Shown one piece after another: positions 36,773 to 45,884 of a stretch of DNA of 64,000 nucleotides. This DNA comes from Microlunatus lacustris. Lineage in GTDB: Bacteria; Actinomycetota; Actinomycetes; Propionibacteriales; Propionibacteriaceae. Position 1 is the stretch's first letter. Every line of letters starts with the position of its first letter. The DNA is taken from assembly GCA_039527025.1 (NCBI GenBank), contig BAAAJN010000004.1, forward strand, positions 186,001-250,000. The letters are read 5' to 3'. The position numbers and the translations under genes are program-made. The notes beneath the pieces are model-generated. The model was not told where the DNA came from. It did not search any database and saw only the letters and a list, made by a program, of their open reading frames with translations.

Positions 36773-37288
36773 TTAGCGCCCGCTCGAGGAATAGGTCTGC
36801 GTACCACTGGGGTTCCAGACCGCCGTCGCCCCGAGGTCGCCGACCCGGTAGACCCAGAACGCAGCGAGCGCGGCCACGACGAGCAGCAGAGCCAGCAGCG
36901 CGGTGTCGCGGCCCCGGTGACCCCGTCGCTCGGCGGTGCCGCCGACGCGGCTCACCAGCACGGCAGACAGCACGGCCAGCACCGCGAGCACCAGGGTGAT
37001 CCAGAAGAGCTGGTCGGCGAGCTGGCTGTGCTGGACCACCAGGTCGAGGGCGTCACCGCCGAGCGTCTCGTTCTCCAGCAGCACCTGCATCAGAGCCGCG
37101 CCGCTGGCCCGGGCCACGAACACGGCCACCAGGGACCCCACGCCGGCCACCGCCAACGGCCAGCGGGCCCAGGCCCGGGTCCGCGGCACGGCGAAGAGGA
37201 TCGCGAGCAGCAGCGTGACGGGCAGGCCCAGGACGGCCGCGTGCAGGACGAGCGGGTGCAGGGGCAGATCACCGATCGAGCTGAACAC
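36773..37288 (-). CDS. DUF2231-family membrane protein
   Basis: 171 aa with four hydrophobic segments. It starts VFSSIGDLPLHPLVLHAAV, the DUF2231 signature with His residues that may bind heme or metal, and has HSQLADQLFW in the middle loop. Function unknown; relatives occur near redox and cytochrome genes. The GTG at 37288 has GGAG 6 bases upstream and fits the family start; the longer frame to 37345 is not favoured. Confidence 0.8.
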   Translation of the reverse strand: MFSSIGDLPLHPLVLHAAVLGLPVTLLLAILFAVPRTRAWARWPLAVAGVGSLVAVFVARASGAALMQVLLENETLGGDALDLVVQHSQLADQLFWITLVLAVLAVLSAVLVSRVGGTAERRGHRGRDTALLALLLVVAALAAFWVYRVGDLGATAVWNPSGTQTYSSSGR

Positions 37289-37473
37289 GCGTTCTCCTTC
37301 GTCCGGACGGCAGAGCCGCTCACCCAGGGCTCTCGTCCGTCCCAACGAGGAGGGAGGCCCGAAGGTTCGCTTGACACGTCAACTTTCTCACGGCCGCGCG
37401 GACGCCCGGACGGACGCGCCGTCCGACTCGGCCAGGACGAGTCGCCCCGTTCGCGTCGACCCGTCGCACCCCC

Positions 37474-38100
37474 TCAGGGGGCGACGGCGGCCGCTGCCGT
37501 CCGCAGGTCGGCCACCAAGCCGGCGAAGGCCTCCTCGTGCTCCGGTCCGCCCTGGGTGCGCAGCACTGCCGACGGGTGGATGGTGGCCAGCACGGGACGC
37601 GGACCGAAGGGGGGCGGGAGCTCGAGGACGGTGCCGCGCTGCTGGGTGATCCGGAAGGCTGGGCTGATCATCGCCTTGGCCGCCGTGGCGCCCAGGGCGA
37701 CGACCAACCTCGGGTCGACGTCGGCGACCTCGGCCTCCAGCCAGGGGCGGCAGGCCTTGATGTGGGTGGCTTGCGGGGTGGCGTGGATGCGCCGCTTCCC
37801 GCGCTCGGTGAAGCGGAAGTGCTTGACGGCGTTGGTGACGTAGACGTCGGACACCGCGACCCCGGCCTCGGCGAGGGCCCGCTGCAGGAGCTGGCCGGCC
37901 GGACCGACGAAGGGGATCCCCCGGCGGTCCTCGGAGTCCCCCGGCTGCTCGCCCACCAGCATCAGCGGCCCGCGCGGGTTCCCGGCGGAGAAGACCACCT
38001 GGGTGGCGGGCTCCCACAGCTCGCACCCCCGGCAGGCGGTCGCCGCCTGCCGCAGCTCGTCGACCCCGGCTCCGGCGGGCACCCAGCTCTGCGCGGTCAT
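37474..38100 (-). CDS. udgX: uracil-DNA glycosylase UdgX
   Basis: 208 aa. Family-4-like uracil-DNA glycosylase with GEQPGDSED (residues 50-58), the iron-sulphur Cys pair in ACRGCELW (23, 26), VTNAVKHFRFTERGKRRIHATP and C-terminal IHPSAVLR. The KRRIH loop at 102-106 is the defining feature of UdgX, whose His forms a covalent bond with the abasic site after uracil removal (characterised in Mycobacterium smegmatis). It probably acts in DNA repair by tight lesion capture. Start ATG 38100. Confidence 0.9.
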   Translation of the reverse strand: MTAQSWVPAGAGVDELRQAATACRGCELWEPATQVVFSAGNPRGPLMLVGEQPGDSEDRRGIPFVGPAGQLLQRALAEAGVAVSDVYVTNAVKHFRFTERGKRRIHATPQATHIKACRPWLEAEVADVDPRLVVALGATAAKAMISPAFRITQQRGTVLELPPPFGPRPVLATIHPSAVLRTQGGPEHEEAFAGLVADLRTAAAAVAP

Positions 38101-38119
38101 GACGCCACGGTAGTGAGCC

Positions 38120-40060
38120 TCAGCGGCTCGCCTCGGTCGCCCCCGCCCAGGACCCGGTGTCGCCCGGATCCTGCTGCGCCTCCATGCGGATGACGTGCAT
38201 GACCGCGTTGATCAGCGCGAGGTGGGTGAACGCCTGCGGGAAGTTGCCGAGGTGCTGCCCGGTGTGCGGGTCGATCTCCTCCCCGTACAGCTCGAGCGGC
38301 CCGGAGAAGGACAGCAGCTTGGCGCAGAGCTTGCGGGCCCGGTGGTACTCACCGATCTCGCAGAGTGCGGAGACCAGCCAGAACGAGCAGATGGTGAAGC
38401 TGCCCTCCTCGCCGGAGAAGCCGTCGTCGGTCTCCTCCACCTTGTAGCGCAGCACCAGGCCGTGCACGGTGAGCTCGTCGGCGATCGCCATCACCGTGGC
38501 GCGGATCCGGGGGTCGTCCGGCGGCAGGAAGCGCAGCAGCGGGGCCAGCAGCAGGGACGCGTCCAGGGCAGTGGTGCCGTAGTACTGCGTGAGCACTCCG
38601 CGCTCGTCCACGCCGTGGGCCAGGATGTCGTCCTTGATCTCCTGGGCGGCGAGCTCCCACTCCGCGGCCTTGTCCGTCTCCCCGGTCTCGCGCGCGAGCT
38701 TGGCACCGCGGTCGACCGCGACCCAGCACATGATCTTCGAGGACGTGAAGTGCTGCAGCTCACCGCGCACCTCCCAGATGCCGGCGTCCGGCTCGCGCCA
38801 GTGCTTGAGGGCCTGGGTGACCTGCTTGTCCAAGATCGGCCAGATCCGGCCGTCGAGGTGGTCTGCGGCCTTGGAGTGCAGGTAGACCGAGTCCAGCAGC
38901 GCCCCCCAGACGTCGTGCTGCTGCTGGGCGTAGGCCGCGTTCCCGATCCGGACGGGCCGCGAGTTCGCGTAGCCCGGCAGGTGGTCGAGCTCGTGCTCGG
39001 TCAGCTCCCGCTCGCCGCCGATGCCGTACATGATCTGCAGCTCGTCGTCCCGGCTGGCGATGTCGGCGATGAAGGAGAAGAAGTCCACCGCTTCCCAGTC
39101 GAAGCCGAGGGAGTACATCCCCCACAGCGCGAACGTGGCGTCCCGGATCCAGGTGAACCGGTAGTCGTAGTTGCGGTTGCCGCCGGGGGTCTCCGGCAGG
39201 GACGTGCTGCCGGCGGCGGCGATGGCACCGGTGGGGGTGTAGGTCAGCCCCTTCAGGGTCAGGGCGCTGCGCTGCAGGTAGCTGCGCCACGGGTGGTCGG
39301 GGAAGTCGCCCCGGGCCAGCCAGTGCTGCCAGTGGTGCGCGGTCCAGACCTGCCGGTCATAGGCCTCCGCGTAGCTCATCGGCGGCTCCACGCCGCCCCA
39401 GCTGAGGGCGATGTAGCGGACGTCCCCCTCCTTGAGCAGGGTCCGCGCAGCCGCTCGCCCGCCCTCGAAGCCCAACCGCAGGTCGGAGGTGAGCACCAGC
39501 TCGAGGTCGGAGCCCTCGACACGGCCGACGCCCTGGTGGTACCCGTGCTCGGTGTAGCTCCAGCTGATCTGGTCGCGACCGTAGTCCAGCACCGGTTCGC
39601 AGTCCACGATGGTCTGCACCTCGCCGGAGACGCAGCGGATGGTGCGCAGCAGGACGTGCTCGGCCTCGTAGTCCACCGGCGTCCGCTGGTGGGTGCGCGA
39701 CCGGTTGTCGTCGTGGCGCCAGGGACCGATCAGCAGGGCGTCACGCACGATGATCCAGCCGGTCGGGGTGCCCCAGCTCGTCTCCAGGATCATCGTGCCG
39801 GGCAGGTAGCGGCGGTCGCCCGGTACGGTGACCTCGTCCGGCGCGACCTTGAACGACCCGGCCAGCTTGCCGAGGATGCGCCCGAAGGCGCTGGGCGAGT
39901 CGAAGCGTGGCAGGCACATCCAGTCGATGCTGCCGCCGGGTGAGACCAGCGCCAACACCTCGCCGTCGCTCAGGAACCCGTAGTCCCCGATCGGGACCGA
40001 TCGGGTGTGCGCGGGCTGGCTCGCGACGTGGGCTCGGAGCTTGGTCCTCTTCTTGGCCAT
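38120..40060 (-). CDS. glycoside hydrolase family 15 protein (trehalase/glucoamylase-like)
   Basis: 646 aa, the usual length of actinobacterial GH15 trehalases. N-terminal domain: PIGDYGFLSDGEVLALVSPGGSIDWMCLPRFDS. Catalytic barrel: RNYDYRFTWIRDATFAL, YGIGGERELTEHEL, DAGIWEVRG (general acid Glu region) and YGEEIDPHTGQHLGNFPQAFTHLALI (second Glu region). It likely hydrolyses trehalose or an alpha-glucan in the cytosol; there is no signal peptide. ATG 40060 (MAKKRTKL) is preferred to the longer frame to 40090. Ends 19 bases before udgX. Confidence 0.88.
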   Translation of the reverse strand: MAKKRTKLRAHVASQPAHTRSVPIGDYGFLSDGEVLALVSPGGSIDWMCLPRFDSPSAFGRILGKLAGSFKVAPDEVTVPGDRRYLPGTMILETSWGTPTGWIIVRDALLIGPWRHDDNRSRTHQRTPVDYEAEHVLLRTIRCVSGEVQTIVDCEPVLDYGRDQISWSYTEHGYHQGVGRVEGSDLELVLTSDLRLGFEGGRAAARTLLKEGDVRYIALSWGGVEPPMSYAEAYDRQVWTAHHWQHWLARGDFPDHPWRSYLQRSALTLKGLTYTPTGAIAAAGSTSLPETPGGNRNYDYRFTWIRDATFALWGMYSLGFDWEAVDFFSFIADIASRDDELQIMYGIGGERELTEHELDHLPGYANSRPVRIGNAAYAQQQHDVWGALLDSVYLHSKAADHLDGRIWPILDKQVTQALKHWREPDAGIWEVRGELQHFTSSKIMCWVAVDRGAKLARETGETDKAAEWELAAQEIKDDILAHGVDERGVLTQYYGTTALDASLLLAPLLRFLPPDDPRIRATVMAIADELTVHGLVLRYKVEETDDGFSGEEGSFTICSFWLVSALCEIGEYHRARKLCAKLLSFSGPLELYGEEIDPHTGQHLGNFPQAFTHLALINAVMHVIRMEAQQDPGDTGSWAGATEASR

Positions 40061-40107
40061 GGCCTGAGCATGGGCCCCTGCCCACGCCACGGCAAGGACC
40101 CCGGCGC

Positions 40108-42336
40108 TCAGCGCAGGCCGCGGCCGAGCTCTCGGGCCTCCCGGCTGGCCGCACGGGCCCCGCGCAGGTCCCCACCCCGCATCCGCAGGCCCGCCAGCTC
40201 CGACAGCACCTGCTGCAAGAGCGGACCGTGCCGCCCGGGGTCGGCTGCCGCCAACGGCCGCAGCACCTCCACGAGCCGCTCCGCCGCCGCCCGGGTGCCG
40301 CGCCGGTCACCGGCCCCACGGGCCTGCTGCCAGGCCTGCCGCGCCAGGTCGAGAGGGTCGACGACGGCCGGCTCGGGCTGCGGAGCAGGTTCGCGGGTGA
40401 GCGCTGGCTCCGGCTCGGGGGTGGCCTCCGGCTCGGGGGTGGGCTCGGGCTCGGGGGTGGGCGCTGGCTCCGGCTCGGGGCTAGGAGCTGGCTCGGGCGT
40501 GAGCTCGGGGGTGGACGCTGGCTCGGGCTCGGGCTCAGGCTCGGGCTCGGACTCGGGCTCTGGGGTGAGCTCCGGCTCGGGCGCCGACGTCGGCTCGGTG
40601 GTGACCTCGACGACCGGCTCGGGGACGTCGTCCGCTCCGGCACCGGACCCGACCAGCTGGTCCCCTGCAGCCTCGGCCGCGGCCTGCTCGGCCGCACGCC
40701 GCTCGACCTCCAGCCGGTAGGCCTCCAACCGCTCCTCCCGCCGGCGCTTGATCTCCTGCCGCTCGGCCTCTTCCGCCGCCGCGCGCCGGGCCTCCTCGGC
40801 CTGCTGCTCGGCCAGCCGACGGGCGCGGGTCCGCTGCTCCTCCTCGGCAGCGAGCCGGGCACGCTCGCGCTCCTCCTGCTCGCGACGGGCCGCCTCCTCC
40901 CGCGCCTGGGCGGACCGAGCCTCCTCACGACGGCGGGCCTCGGCCCGCTCCGTCTCCAGCCACCCGGCGGCGTCCTCCTCGACGACCGGCTGCTCGCCGA
41001 CGGTCACGGCGACGGCCTCGGGCGCCAGCCGGTCCCAGACCACCGGACCGGTCGCCGGCCAGGAGATCGGTTGCTGGCCGCGGCTGACCACACCGCGAAC
41101 CCGGTCGACCAGCTGGTCGGGGGTCTGCAGGCCCAGCTGCTGGACCACCCCGGCGAGCGCCCCCGCCGCTTCCTCGGCCTCGTGCTGGTCGCCACCGGCC
41201 CGGTACGCGTCGGCCAGGGTCTGCTGGACGATCCCGGTGATCGCCTGCGGCTCGGCCGGCAGGGGCCGGAGCCGGAGCAGGGTGACCGCCTCGGCGGCTC
41301 GACCGGTCTGGACCAGGACCCGAGCCCGCACGACCAGCGGCCATCCCAGCTCGGGGGAGCTGCCCAGGGCGGTCAGCGCGTCGGCCGATGCGGCGTCGGC
41401 CTCCGCGGAGCGGTCCGCGGCCAGCAGATCAGCCGCCAGGTCGGCGAGCGCGGTCGCCAGCGGCCGCGAGGCCGGCGCCCCTGACCGCCCGACGAGCCGC
41501 TGCAGCAGGTCCACCAGGGCCCGGCGGGTGACCAGCCCGAGGTCGACCTCCCCGGTGGCCAGCAGCCGGTCGGCGAGGTCGCGGTGCAGGGCCGGCGCGG
41601 GTGCCGCCAACCGACCGACCAGGGAGGGGCTGAGGCCGGCCGGGGCGTCCAGCCGGCCGTCGACCACCGCGGCCCAGCGGTCGCGGGCCCGGTGCAGGAC
41701 CGTCAGCGAATCTGCCGGCCGGTCCGCGGCCCAGCGCGTGTCCGCCACCAGCTGGTCGACGTCGAGGGCCAGGAAGGCGGTGTCGGGGTCGGTCTGCAGA
41801 CCTGCCGCACCGAGCCGCCGGAGGGCCTCGTCCGCCGTCGCCCCGGCCGCGGGCACCTCACCCGCGGCGAGCGCGCCACGGGCGGTGCAGAGCAGCGCGC
41901 GAACCACCACCTCGGGCTGCAGGGGCAGCTCGAGCCGCAGGGCCTGGAACTGCTCGAGGAGGTCGTCCAGCGACGCGACCGTCCGACCGGCCGCCTCGGC
42001 CAGGCCCAGGCCGGCCTGGACGGAGGCGAGCTGGACGACGGCCGTGACGTAGCGGCCGGCGTCGGCAGCTTCGGTGTAGGCGCCGACCGGACCCGGCGCC
42101 GTCAGCAGCTGGGCCGCCTGCTTCACCGCGTCCTGCGCGTCGGCCCCGGCGGCGGCGAACTCGTGCCCGCGCAGCCGGTGACCGGTGAGCGCGACCAGGG
42201 CGTCCCCCAGCTCGGGCAGCCGGGACGGGTCCGACCCCACCCACCCGCGCAGCCGCTGCACCGCGGAGGTGAGCTCCTTGCTGCGCTGGGCGTAGGGGTC
42301 CTTGGCCTGTCGGGGGGCCTTCTGCTTCTGCGCCAT
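40108..42336 (-). CDS. unrecognised protein with TPR-like, coiled-coil and Pro/Glu-repeat regions
   Basis: 742 aa. Residues about 1-420 are Ala/Leu-rich helical repeats (for example HEFAAAGADAQDAVKQAAQLL and AEAVTLLRLRPLPAEPQ), TPR-like in character. Residues about 455-590 are a strongly charged coiled coil (RREEARSAQAREEAARREQEERERARLAAEE). Residues about 600-690 are a Pro-Glu/Thr/Ser/Ala repeat (PEPEPEPTPE type). The final 55 residues return to a helical repeat (GTRAAAERLVEVLRPLAAADPG). No enzyme motif and no signal peptide are seen. Probably a cytoplasmic scaffold; function not assigned. Codon use is like its neighbours. Confidence 0.8.
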   Translation of the reverse strand: MAQKQKAPRQAKDPYAQRSKELTSAVQRLRGWVGSDPSRLPELGDALVALTGHRLRGHEFAAAGADAQDAVKQAAQLLTAPGPVGAYTEAADAGRYVTAVVQLASVQAGLGLAEAAGRTVASLDDLLEQFQALRLELPLQPEVVVRALLCTARGALAAGEVPAAGATADEALRRLGAAGLQTDPDTAFLALDVDQLVADTRWAADRPADSLTVLHRARDRWAAVVDGRLDAPAGLSPSLVGRLAAPAPALHRDLADRLLATGEVDLGLVTRRALVDLLQRLVGRSGAPASRPLATALADLAADLLAADRSAEADAASADALTALGSSPELGWPLVVRARVLVQTGRAAEAVTLLRLRPLPAEPQAITGIVQQTLADAYRAGGDQHEAEEAAGALAGVVQQLGLQTPDQLVDRVRGVVSRGQQPISWPATGPVVWDRLAPEAVAVTVGEQPVVEEDAAGWLETERAEARRREEARSAQAREEAARREQEERERARLAAEEEQRTRARRLAEQQAEEARRAAAEEAERQEIKRRREERLEAYRLEVERRAAEQAAAEAAGDQLVGSGAGADDVPEPVVEVTTEPTSAPEPELTPEPESEPEPEPEPEPASTPELTPEPAPSPEPEPAPTPEPEPTPEPEATPEPEPALTREPAPQPEPAVVDPLDLARQAWQQARGAGDRRGTRAAAERLVEVLRPLAAADPGRHGPLLQQVLSELAGLRMRGGDLRGARAASREARELGRGLR
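40366..40615 (-). repeat. tandem low-complexity repeat coding Pro-Glu units
   Basis: Imperfect tandem GGCTCGGG/GGGTG units on the forward strand encode the Pro/Glu tract of the 742-aa protein. A likely site of length variation by slippage. Confidence 0.75.
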
Positions 42337-42534
42337 CCTGCCTTCCGGTCGGGCCAGAACCCGGGCCGCTGGGACGCGGCCGGGGTGCTCCGGCGGGGCT
42401 CGTCAAGTTCCCAGCATGCCCGCAGCGCCGTCTCCGGGGAGGTCCGGCATCCACTGCTGGTGTCGATTGGGGCTCGCCGCGACCGGTGCAGTACAGTCTT
42501 CCCTCGTGGTCGTGCCGCTCCGGCGGCCGATCCG

Positions 42535-42610
<76 letters not shown>

Positions 42611-42648
42611 GACGAGGCTCCGACCAGAACACCTGGTCGGAGCCTTTC

Positions 42649-43875
42649 TCATCCCACATCACGGCCACCCTTCAAGACGGTCAGCGTCGGGGACTTTGGA
42701 CCAGTCTTGGACCACCAGGCCGAGAACGCCGCCCCGGCCTGGATCATCGCCTGCACATCCGGGTGCAGATAGCGCGACGTCACCGCCGGGTCCTGGTGCC
42801 CCGCCACCCGCTGCAAGATGTGCAGGTCCACCCCCGCATCGGCCATCCAGGTCAAGGCGGTGTGGCGCAGCCCATGCCTCACCAGACCGGGCTGACCCAG
42901 CTCGACCACCAGCTCGTCCCACCGCGTCGCATCGCGCAGCGTCGCCGTCGTGATCACCCCACCCCGCGGACCGAGCAACAACCGATCCTCCGGCTGCCGA
43001 CCGGCCACCAGACGGGTCAGGGTCGGCACCAACGGCTCGATGATCGGCACCGTGCGGCGGCGCCGGCCCTTCGTCTCCTTGGTCACCAGCCCACCCCGAC
43101 CGGGGTAGATCTGCCGCGACACCTCGAGTAACCCACGGTGGAGGTCCACGTCGCCGACCTGCAGACCGGCGACCTCGCTGATGCGCAGAGCCGTCGTGGC
43201 CAGCAGCGTCACCACGTCACCCCAGGACTGGTGTTCCCCCGCCGCCACCACCCGCGCGACCAGAAGCTGCAGCGTCGCCACGTCAGGCAGCGCCAGATCG
43301 CGAGGGCTGGCCGAGGTGCCGGTGTCACTTACCCGGCCGACGGTCCGTCGACGAGCTCGGTCCTTCGCCGGGTTGCGCGAGACGATGCCGTCCCGCACCG
43401 CCTCGTCGAGCACCAGCACCAGGGCCGCCACAGTGTTCTTGACCGTCGAGCGGCCGTACTCCGTCTCCCACCGGTCGATGGCCCGGTCGACCAGTCCCGC
43501 CGTGATGAGGCCGACCGGCAGGTGGCCCAGCGTCGGAATGACGCGGCGGCGCAGTCCCGCGGAGTAGGGGTCGTACGTCGACGTCGGGTCGATCGCCCGC
43601 GTCCACCGTTCGCCGATGAAGTCGAGGTACTCGGCGAGCGTCTGGCCACGGTCGACCCCGGTTCTGGCCGTGTGCTGCATCCGCTCGATCCACTCCAGAG
43701 CCGCTTCCTCGCTGTGATGAGTTCGCTTCACCAGCTCGCGTCGACCCGTGGACGGATCGTGCCAGCGGACGCGTGCCCGCCACACCGTCAGACGAGGTCC
43801 CTCGAACCGCTCGACGTCAACGGTCAAACGCACACCGAGCGGTGGCCGCTTGCTCTCCGAACTTCCTGCTGTCAT
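42649..43875 (-). CDS. int: tyrosine recombinase / integrase
   Basis: 408 aa. Residues about 1-75 are an AP2-like arm-binding domain, 85-180 a SAM-like core-binding domain and 205-385 the catalytic domain. Catalytic residues: Arg in TTALRISEVAGL, Lys in TKETKGRRRR, HGLRH box, and RVAGHQDPAVTSRYLH with Tyr. It should join the tRNA-Pro att sites. Its ATG overlaps the rep stop by 4 bases (ATGA), so there is no room for an xis gene between them. Its 3' end contains the left arm-type repeat and lies 39 bases from attL. Confidence 0.92.
   Translation of the reverse strand: MTAGSSESKRPPLGVRLTVDVERFEGPRLTVWRARVRWHDPSTGRRELVKRTHHSEEAALEWIERMQHTARTGVDRGQTLAEYLDFIGERWTRAIDPTSTYDPYSAGLRRRVIPTLGHLPVGLITAGLVDRAIDRWETEYGRSTVKNTVAALVLVLDEAVRDGIVSRNPAKDRARRRTVGRVSDTGTSASPRDLALPDVATLQLLVARVVAAGEHQSWGDVVTLLATTALRISEVAGLQVGDVDLHRGLLEVSRQIYPGRGGLVTKETKGRRRRTVPIIEPLVPTLTRLVAGRQPEDRLLLGPRGGVITTATLRDATRWDELVVELGQPGLVRHGLRHTALTWMADAGVDLHILQRVAGHQDPAVTSRYLHPDVQAMIQAGAAFSAWWSKTGPKSPTLTVLKGGRDVG
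42696..42714 (+). repeat. left arm-type site (paired TTGGACCA)
   Basis: TTGGACCAGTCTTGGACCA: two direct TTGGACCA copies 11 bases apart, 86 bases inside attL. It matches 46525-46543 at 17 of 19 positions in the same orientation. Confidence 0.65.
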
Positions 43876-45440
43876 CTGTCGCCTCTCCCTGCGGTCGGAG
43901 TGATGCCTGACTGCTGCCGCTGCGCTGCCCTCTCCTGGGCGTACTCACGAGCGCGCGCGGCGGCTGCGGTGGCGAGGGCGGTCTCGCCGTCGTCGGCCCA
44001 GCCAGAACCGAGGTAGGACCAACGCCCGATGACGAGGGTGGTCTCTTCCTCGTCGGCCAGGAGATCGGCTTCGAGGCTGGCGAGGTCGAGAGGTGTGCCA
44101 GCGGCACGGCTGGCGGCGATCCGGGCCTGCGCACGCTGTCGGGCCCGGCGCAGCTGGCCCAGGGTGACCGAGTAGCGGCGGGACTTGGTGGCGAAGTGAC
44201 CGCGGAACCCGAGCATCCGGCCCCAGTGCCCCAGCAGCCGGTACGGGCTGCTGTCGTCACCGAGGGCCGCGACCTGGGCCCGGAGGTGCAGGTCGGCGAT
44301 GGTCGCCTGCAGCCGCCGATGATGAGCAGTGGCAGCGACGTCGTCGCCGGCGGACTTGGTCGAGTACTTGGCCAGGTAGCCGGCGACCTGGGCGCCGGTC
44401 AGCACCTGGTCGTCATCGGGCCGGTGCGAGCGGACGACCCGGACGTCGAGCTGACGGCCGAACACCAACCGCCGGGCCACATCGAGGTCGTCGACCGCGG
44501 GCACCTGCAGCTGCACCGACGACGCCGCCTCTGTAACCATGCCGGCCAGCAGCTCGGCCGTCATCGCAGCGGGCGGATTGCTGATCCCACCGGGGATCCG
44601 GGGGCCGTCGAGGCGGATCAGGGCGTGGAAGTGGACGGCCCCGCGGCGCTGGAACTCCGCCACCTTGGCGTACTGCAGCATCGCCACCTCCGCCAGCCCG
44701 GAAGCCGGCAGCCCGAGGTGGTGGGCCAGGCTGCGGTGCAGGGCGATCGTGAAACGGCGCCACAGGTCCGGGGCGAACCACTGCCACACCACGTGCGAGG
44801 CGTAGTCGTAGCAGTCCGCACACAACGGCTGCCCCAGCAGCCCAGCAGACCTCTTGCCCTCCGCACCCTCGGCGTGCACCACTCCGCAGTGGAGCTGGCG
44901 GCCATGGAGGCAGCGACGGGCAGGATCGCCCGGGTGGCAGCGACCGCCGGTGTGCACCCGCCCGAACGATGGAGCGGTGAGGGTGACGAAAAGCAGCGGA
45001 TGGTCGACGACCGACTCAGGGAGCGTCTTGCCGCCGGTCACCCCGGCCCGGATCAAGTGGAACATGTCCGCCGCGTACAGCCTGGAACAGGACGGGCACT
45101 CCGACGCCCGACGGTTTCCACACCGCACGTGCACCACACCCAGCGGGTGGTCGGCGCTGGAGAAGCTCGACAACACCTCACCGGTCGCCGCGTCGATCCG
45201 CTCAGAGGTACCGCGGAGGCGGACGGGGCGGACGCAGTTCCCGACGCGGGCCAGGGTCTCGGCCCAGGCGCCGAAGTCCTTGGAGACCAGTCGGTTGACG
45301 ACCAGCTGCGACACCTCGGGAGACAGGTCGTCGAGCTTCAGGACCCCACGGTCGGCGTCTTCGTCGTCGCGATGACAGGCCTGGTCGTGGTCGGCCGCCG
45401 GACCGGCGTGCAGTGCTGCAAGGTCCACGGTGACGATCAC
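43872..45440 (-). CDS. rolling-circle replication initiator (RepSA-like)
   Basis: About 522 aa. It has a zinc-finger-like region (RCGNRRASECPSCSRLYAAD), a second Cys/His cluster (GGRCHPGDPARRCLHGRQLHCG, then LCADCYDY), the HUH metal motif in GAVHFHALIRLDGP, and the probable nicking Tyr in GYLAKYSTKSAG. This is the layout of actinobacterial integrative-element initiators. Start uncertain: the GTG at 45440 or 45443 lies just after an 11-bp inverted repeat; the open frame runs to 45557. Co-transcribed with int. Confidence 0.85.
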   Translation of the reverse strand: MIVTVDLAALHAGPAADHDQACHRDDEDADRGVLKLDDLSPEVSQLVVNRLVSKDFGAWAETLARVGNCVRPVRLRGTSERIDAATGEVLSSFSSADHPLGVVHVRCGNRRASECPSCSRLYAADMFHLIRAGVTGGKTLPESVVDHPLLFVTLTAPSFGRVHTGGRCHPGDPARRCLHGRQLHCGVVHAEGAEGKRSAGLLGQPLCADCYDYASHVVWQWFAPDLWRRFTIALHRSLAHHLGLPASGLAEVAMLQYAKVAEFQRRGAVHFHALIRLDGPRIPGGISNPPAAMTAELLAGMVTEAASSVQLQVPAVDDLDVARRLVFGRQLDVRVVRSHRPDDDQVLTGAQVAGYLAKYSTKSAGDDVAATAHHRRLQATIADLHLRAQVAALGDDSSPYRLLGHWGRMLGFRGHFATKSRRYSVTLGQLRRARQRAQARIAASRAAGTPLDLASLEADLLADEEETTLVIGRWSYLGSGWADDGETALATAAAARAREYAQERAAQRQQSGITPTAGRGDR

Positions 45441-45450
45441 CACCCCAGAG

Positions 45451-45492
45451 GGTGTGCCGCGCGGTTGGTTGGACCCCGCCACGCGGCACACC
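45451..45492. promoter_or_regulatory. 11-bp inverted repeat at the rep start
   Basis: GGTGTGCCGCG (45451-45461) and CGCGGCACACC (45482-45492), perfect, with a 20-base spacer, immediately upstream of the likely rep start. A candidate repressor operator. Confidence 0.5.
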
Positions 45493-45513
45493 CGGCCTAG
45501 GGTGACCAACAAC

Positions 45514-45566
45514 CGCCCACAAAAGTGGGCGTGGCTATCGGTACGGGGGGTCCACAACCGTACCGA
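45514..45566. promoter_or_regulatory. hairpin plus 9-bp inverted repeat: candidate replication origin/operator
   Basis: CGCCCAC-AAAA-GTGGGCG (45514-45531) is a perfect 7-bp hairpin, and TCGGTACGG / CCGTACCGA (45538-45546, 45558-45566) a perfect dyad with an 11-base spacer. Rolling-circle origins often use a hairpin near rep, so this could be the double-strand origin; not proven. Confidence 0.4.
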
Positions 45567-45848
45567 GACACAACAGTGCTAGGAGTGTTGGCAGCCAGCG
45601 CAGCAAGTGGTGTGTTCTGTGCGGCGAGTGTGTGGACCCGTAGGCCAGGTGGGGAGCCGACCCCCAGGCATTAAGCCGTCGTTTAGAGGCGCGCGTTCAA
45701 TCTGCTGCTACCAGCATGACACATCGCAATGACAAGACTCGCAGCTCGACGAGCCGAAAGGGCCGAAGCCGCCAGATCGCACCCCAGAAGCTGCACCGCA
45801 AGCGACCCCACGTACGGGACGACCGCCGGTACAAGGCGGTCGGTACGT

Positions 45849-45880
45849 TGCAAAGACATCTATGCACAGATACCTTTGCA
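45849..45880. promoter_or_regulatory. 32-bp operator-like dyad
   Basis: TGCAAAG...CTTTGCA with inner ATCT...AGAT; 13 of 16 arm positions pair. It resembles PadR- or TetR-type operators and lies directly before the MFS remnant. No matching regulator gene is left in the element. Confidence 0.45.
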
Positions 45881-45884
45881 CTAT

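Noticed and set aside
40366..40615. Tandem repeat near 40.4 kb as a possible CRISPR or regulatory array
   Set aside because: Units are short, in frame and encode Pro-Glu; there are no spacers or cas genes.
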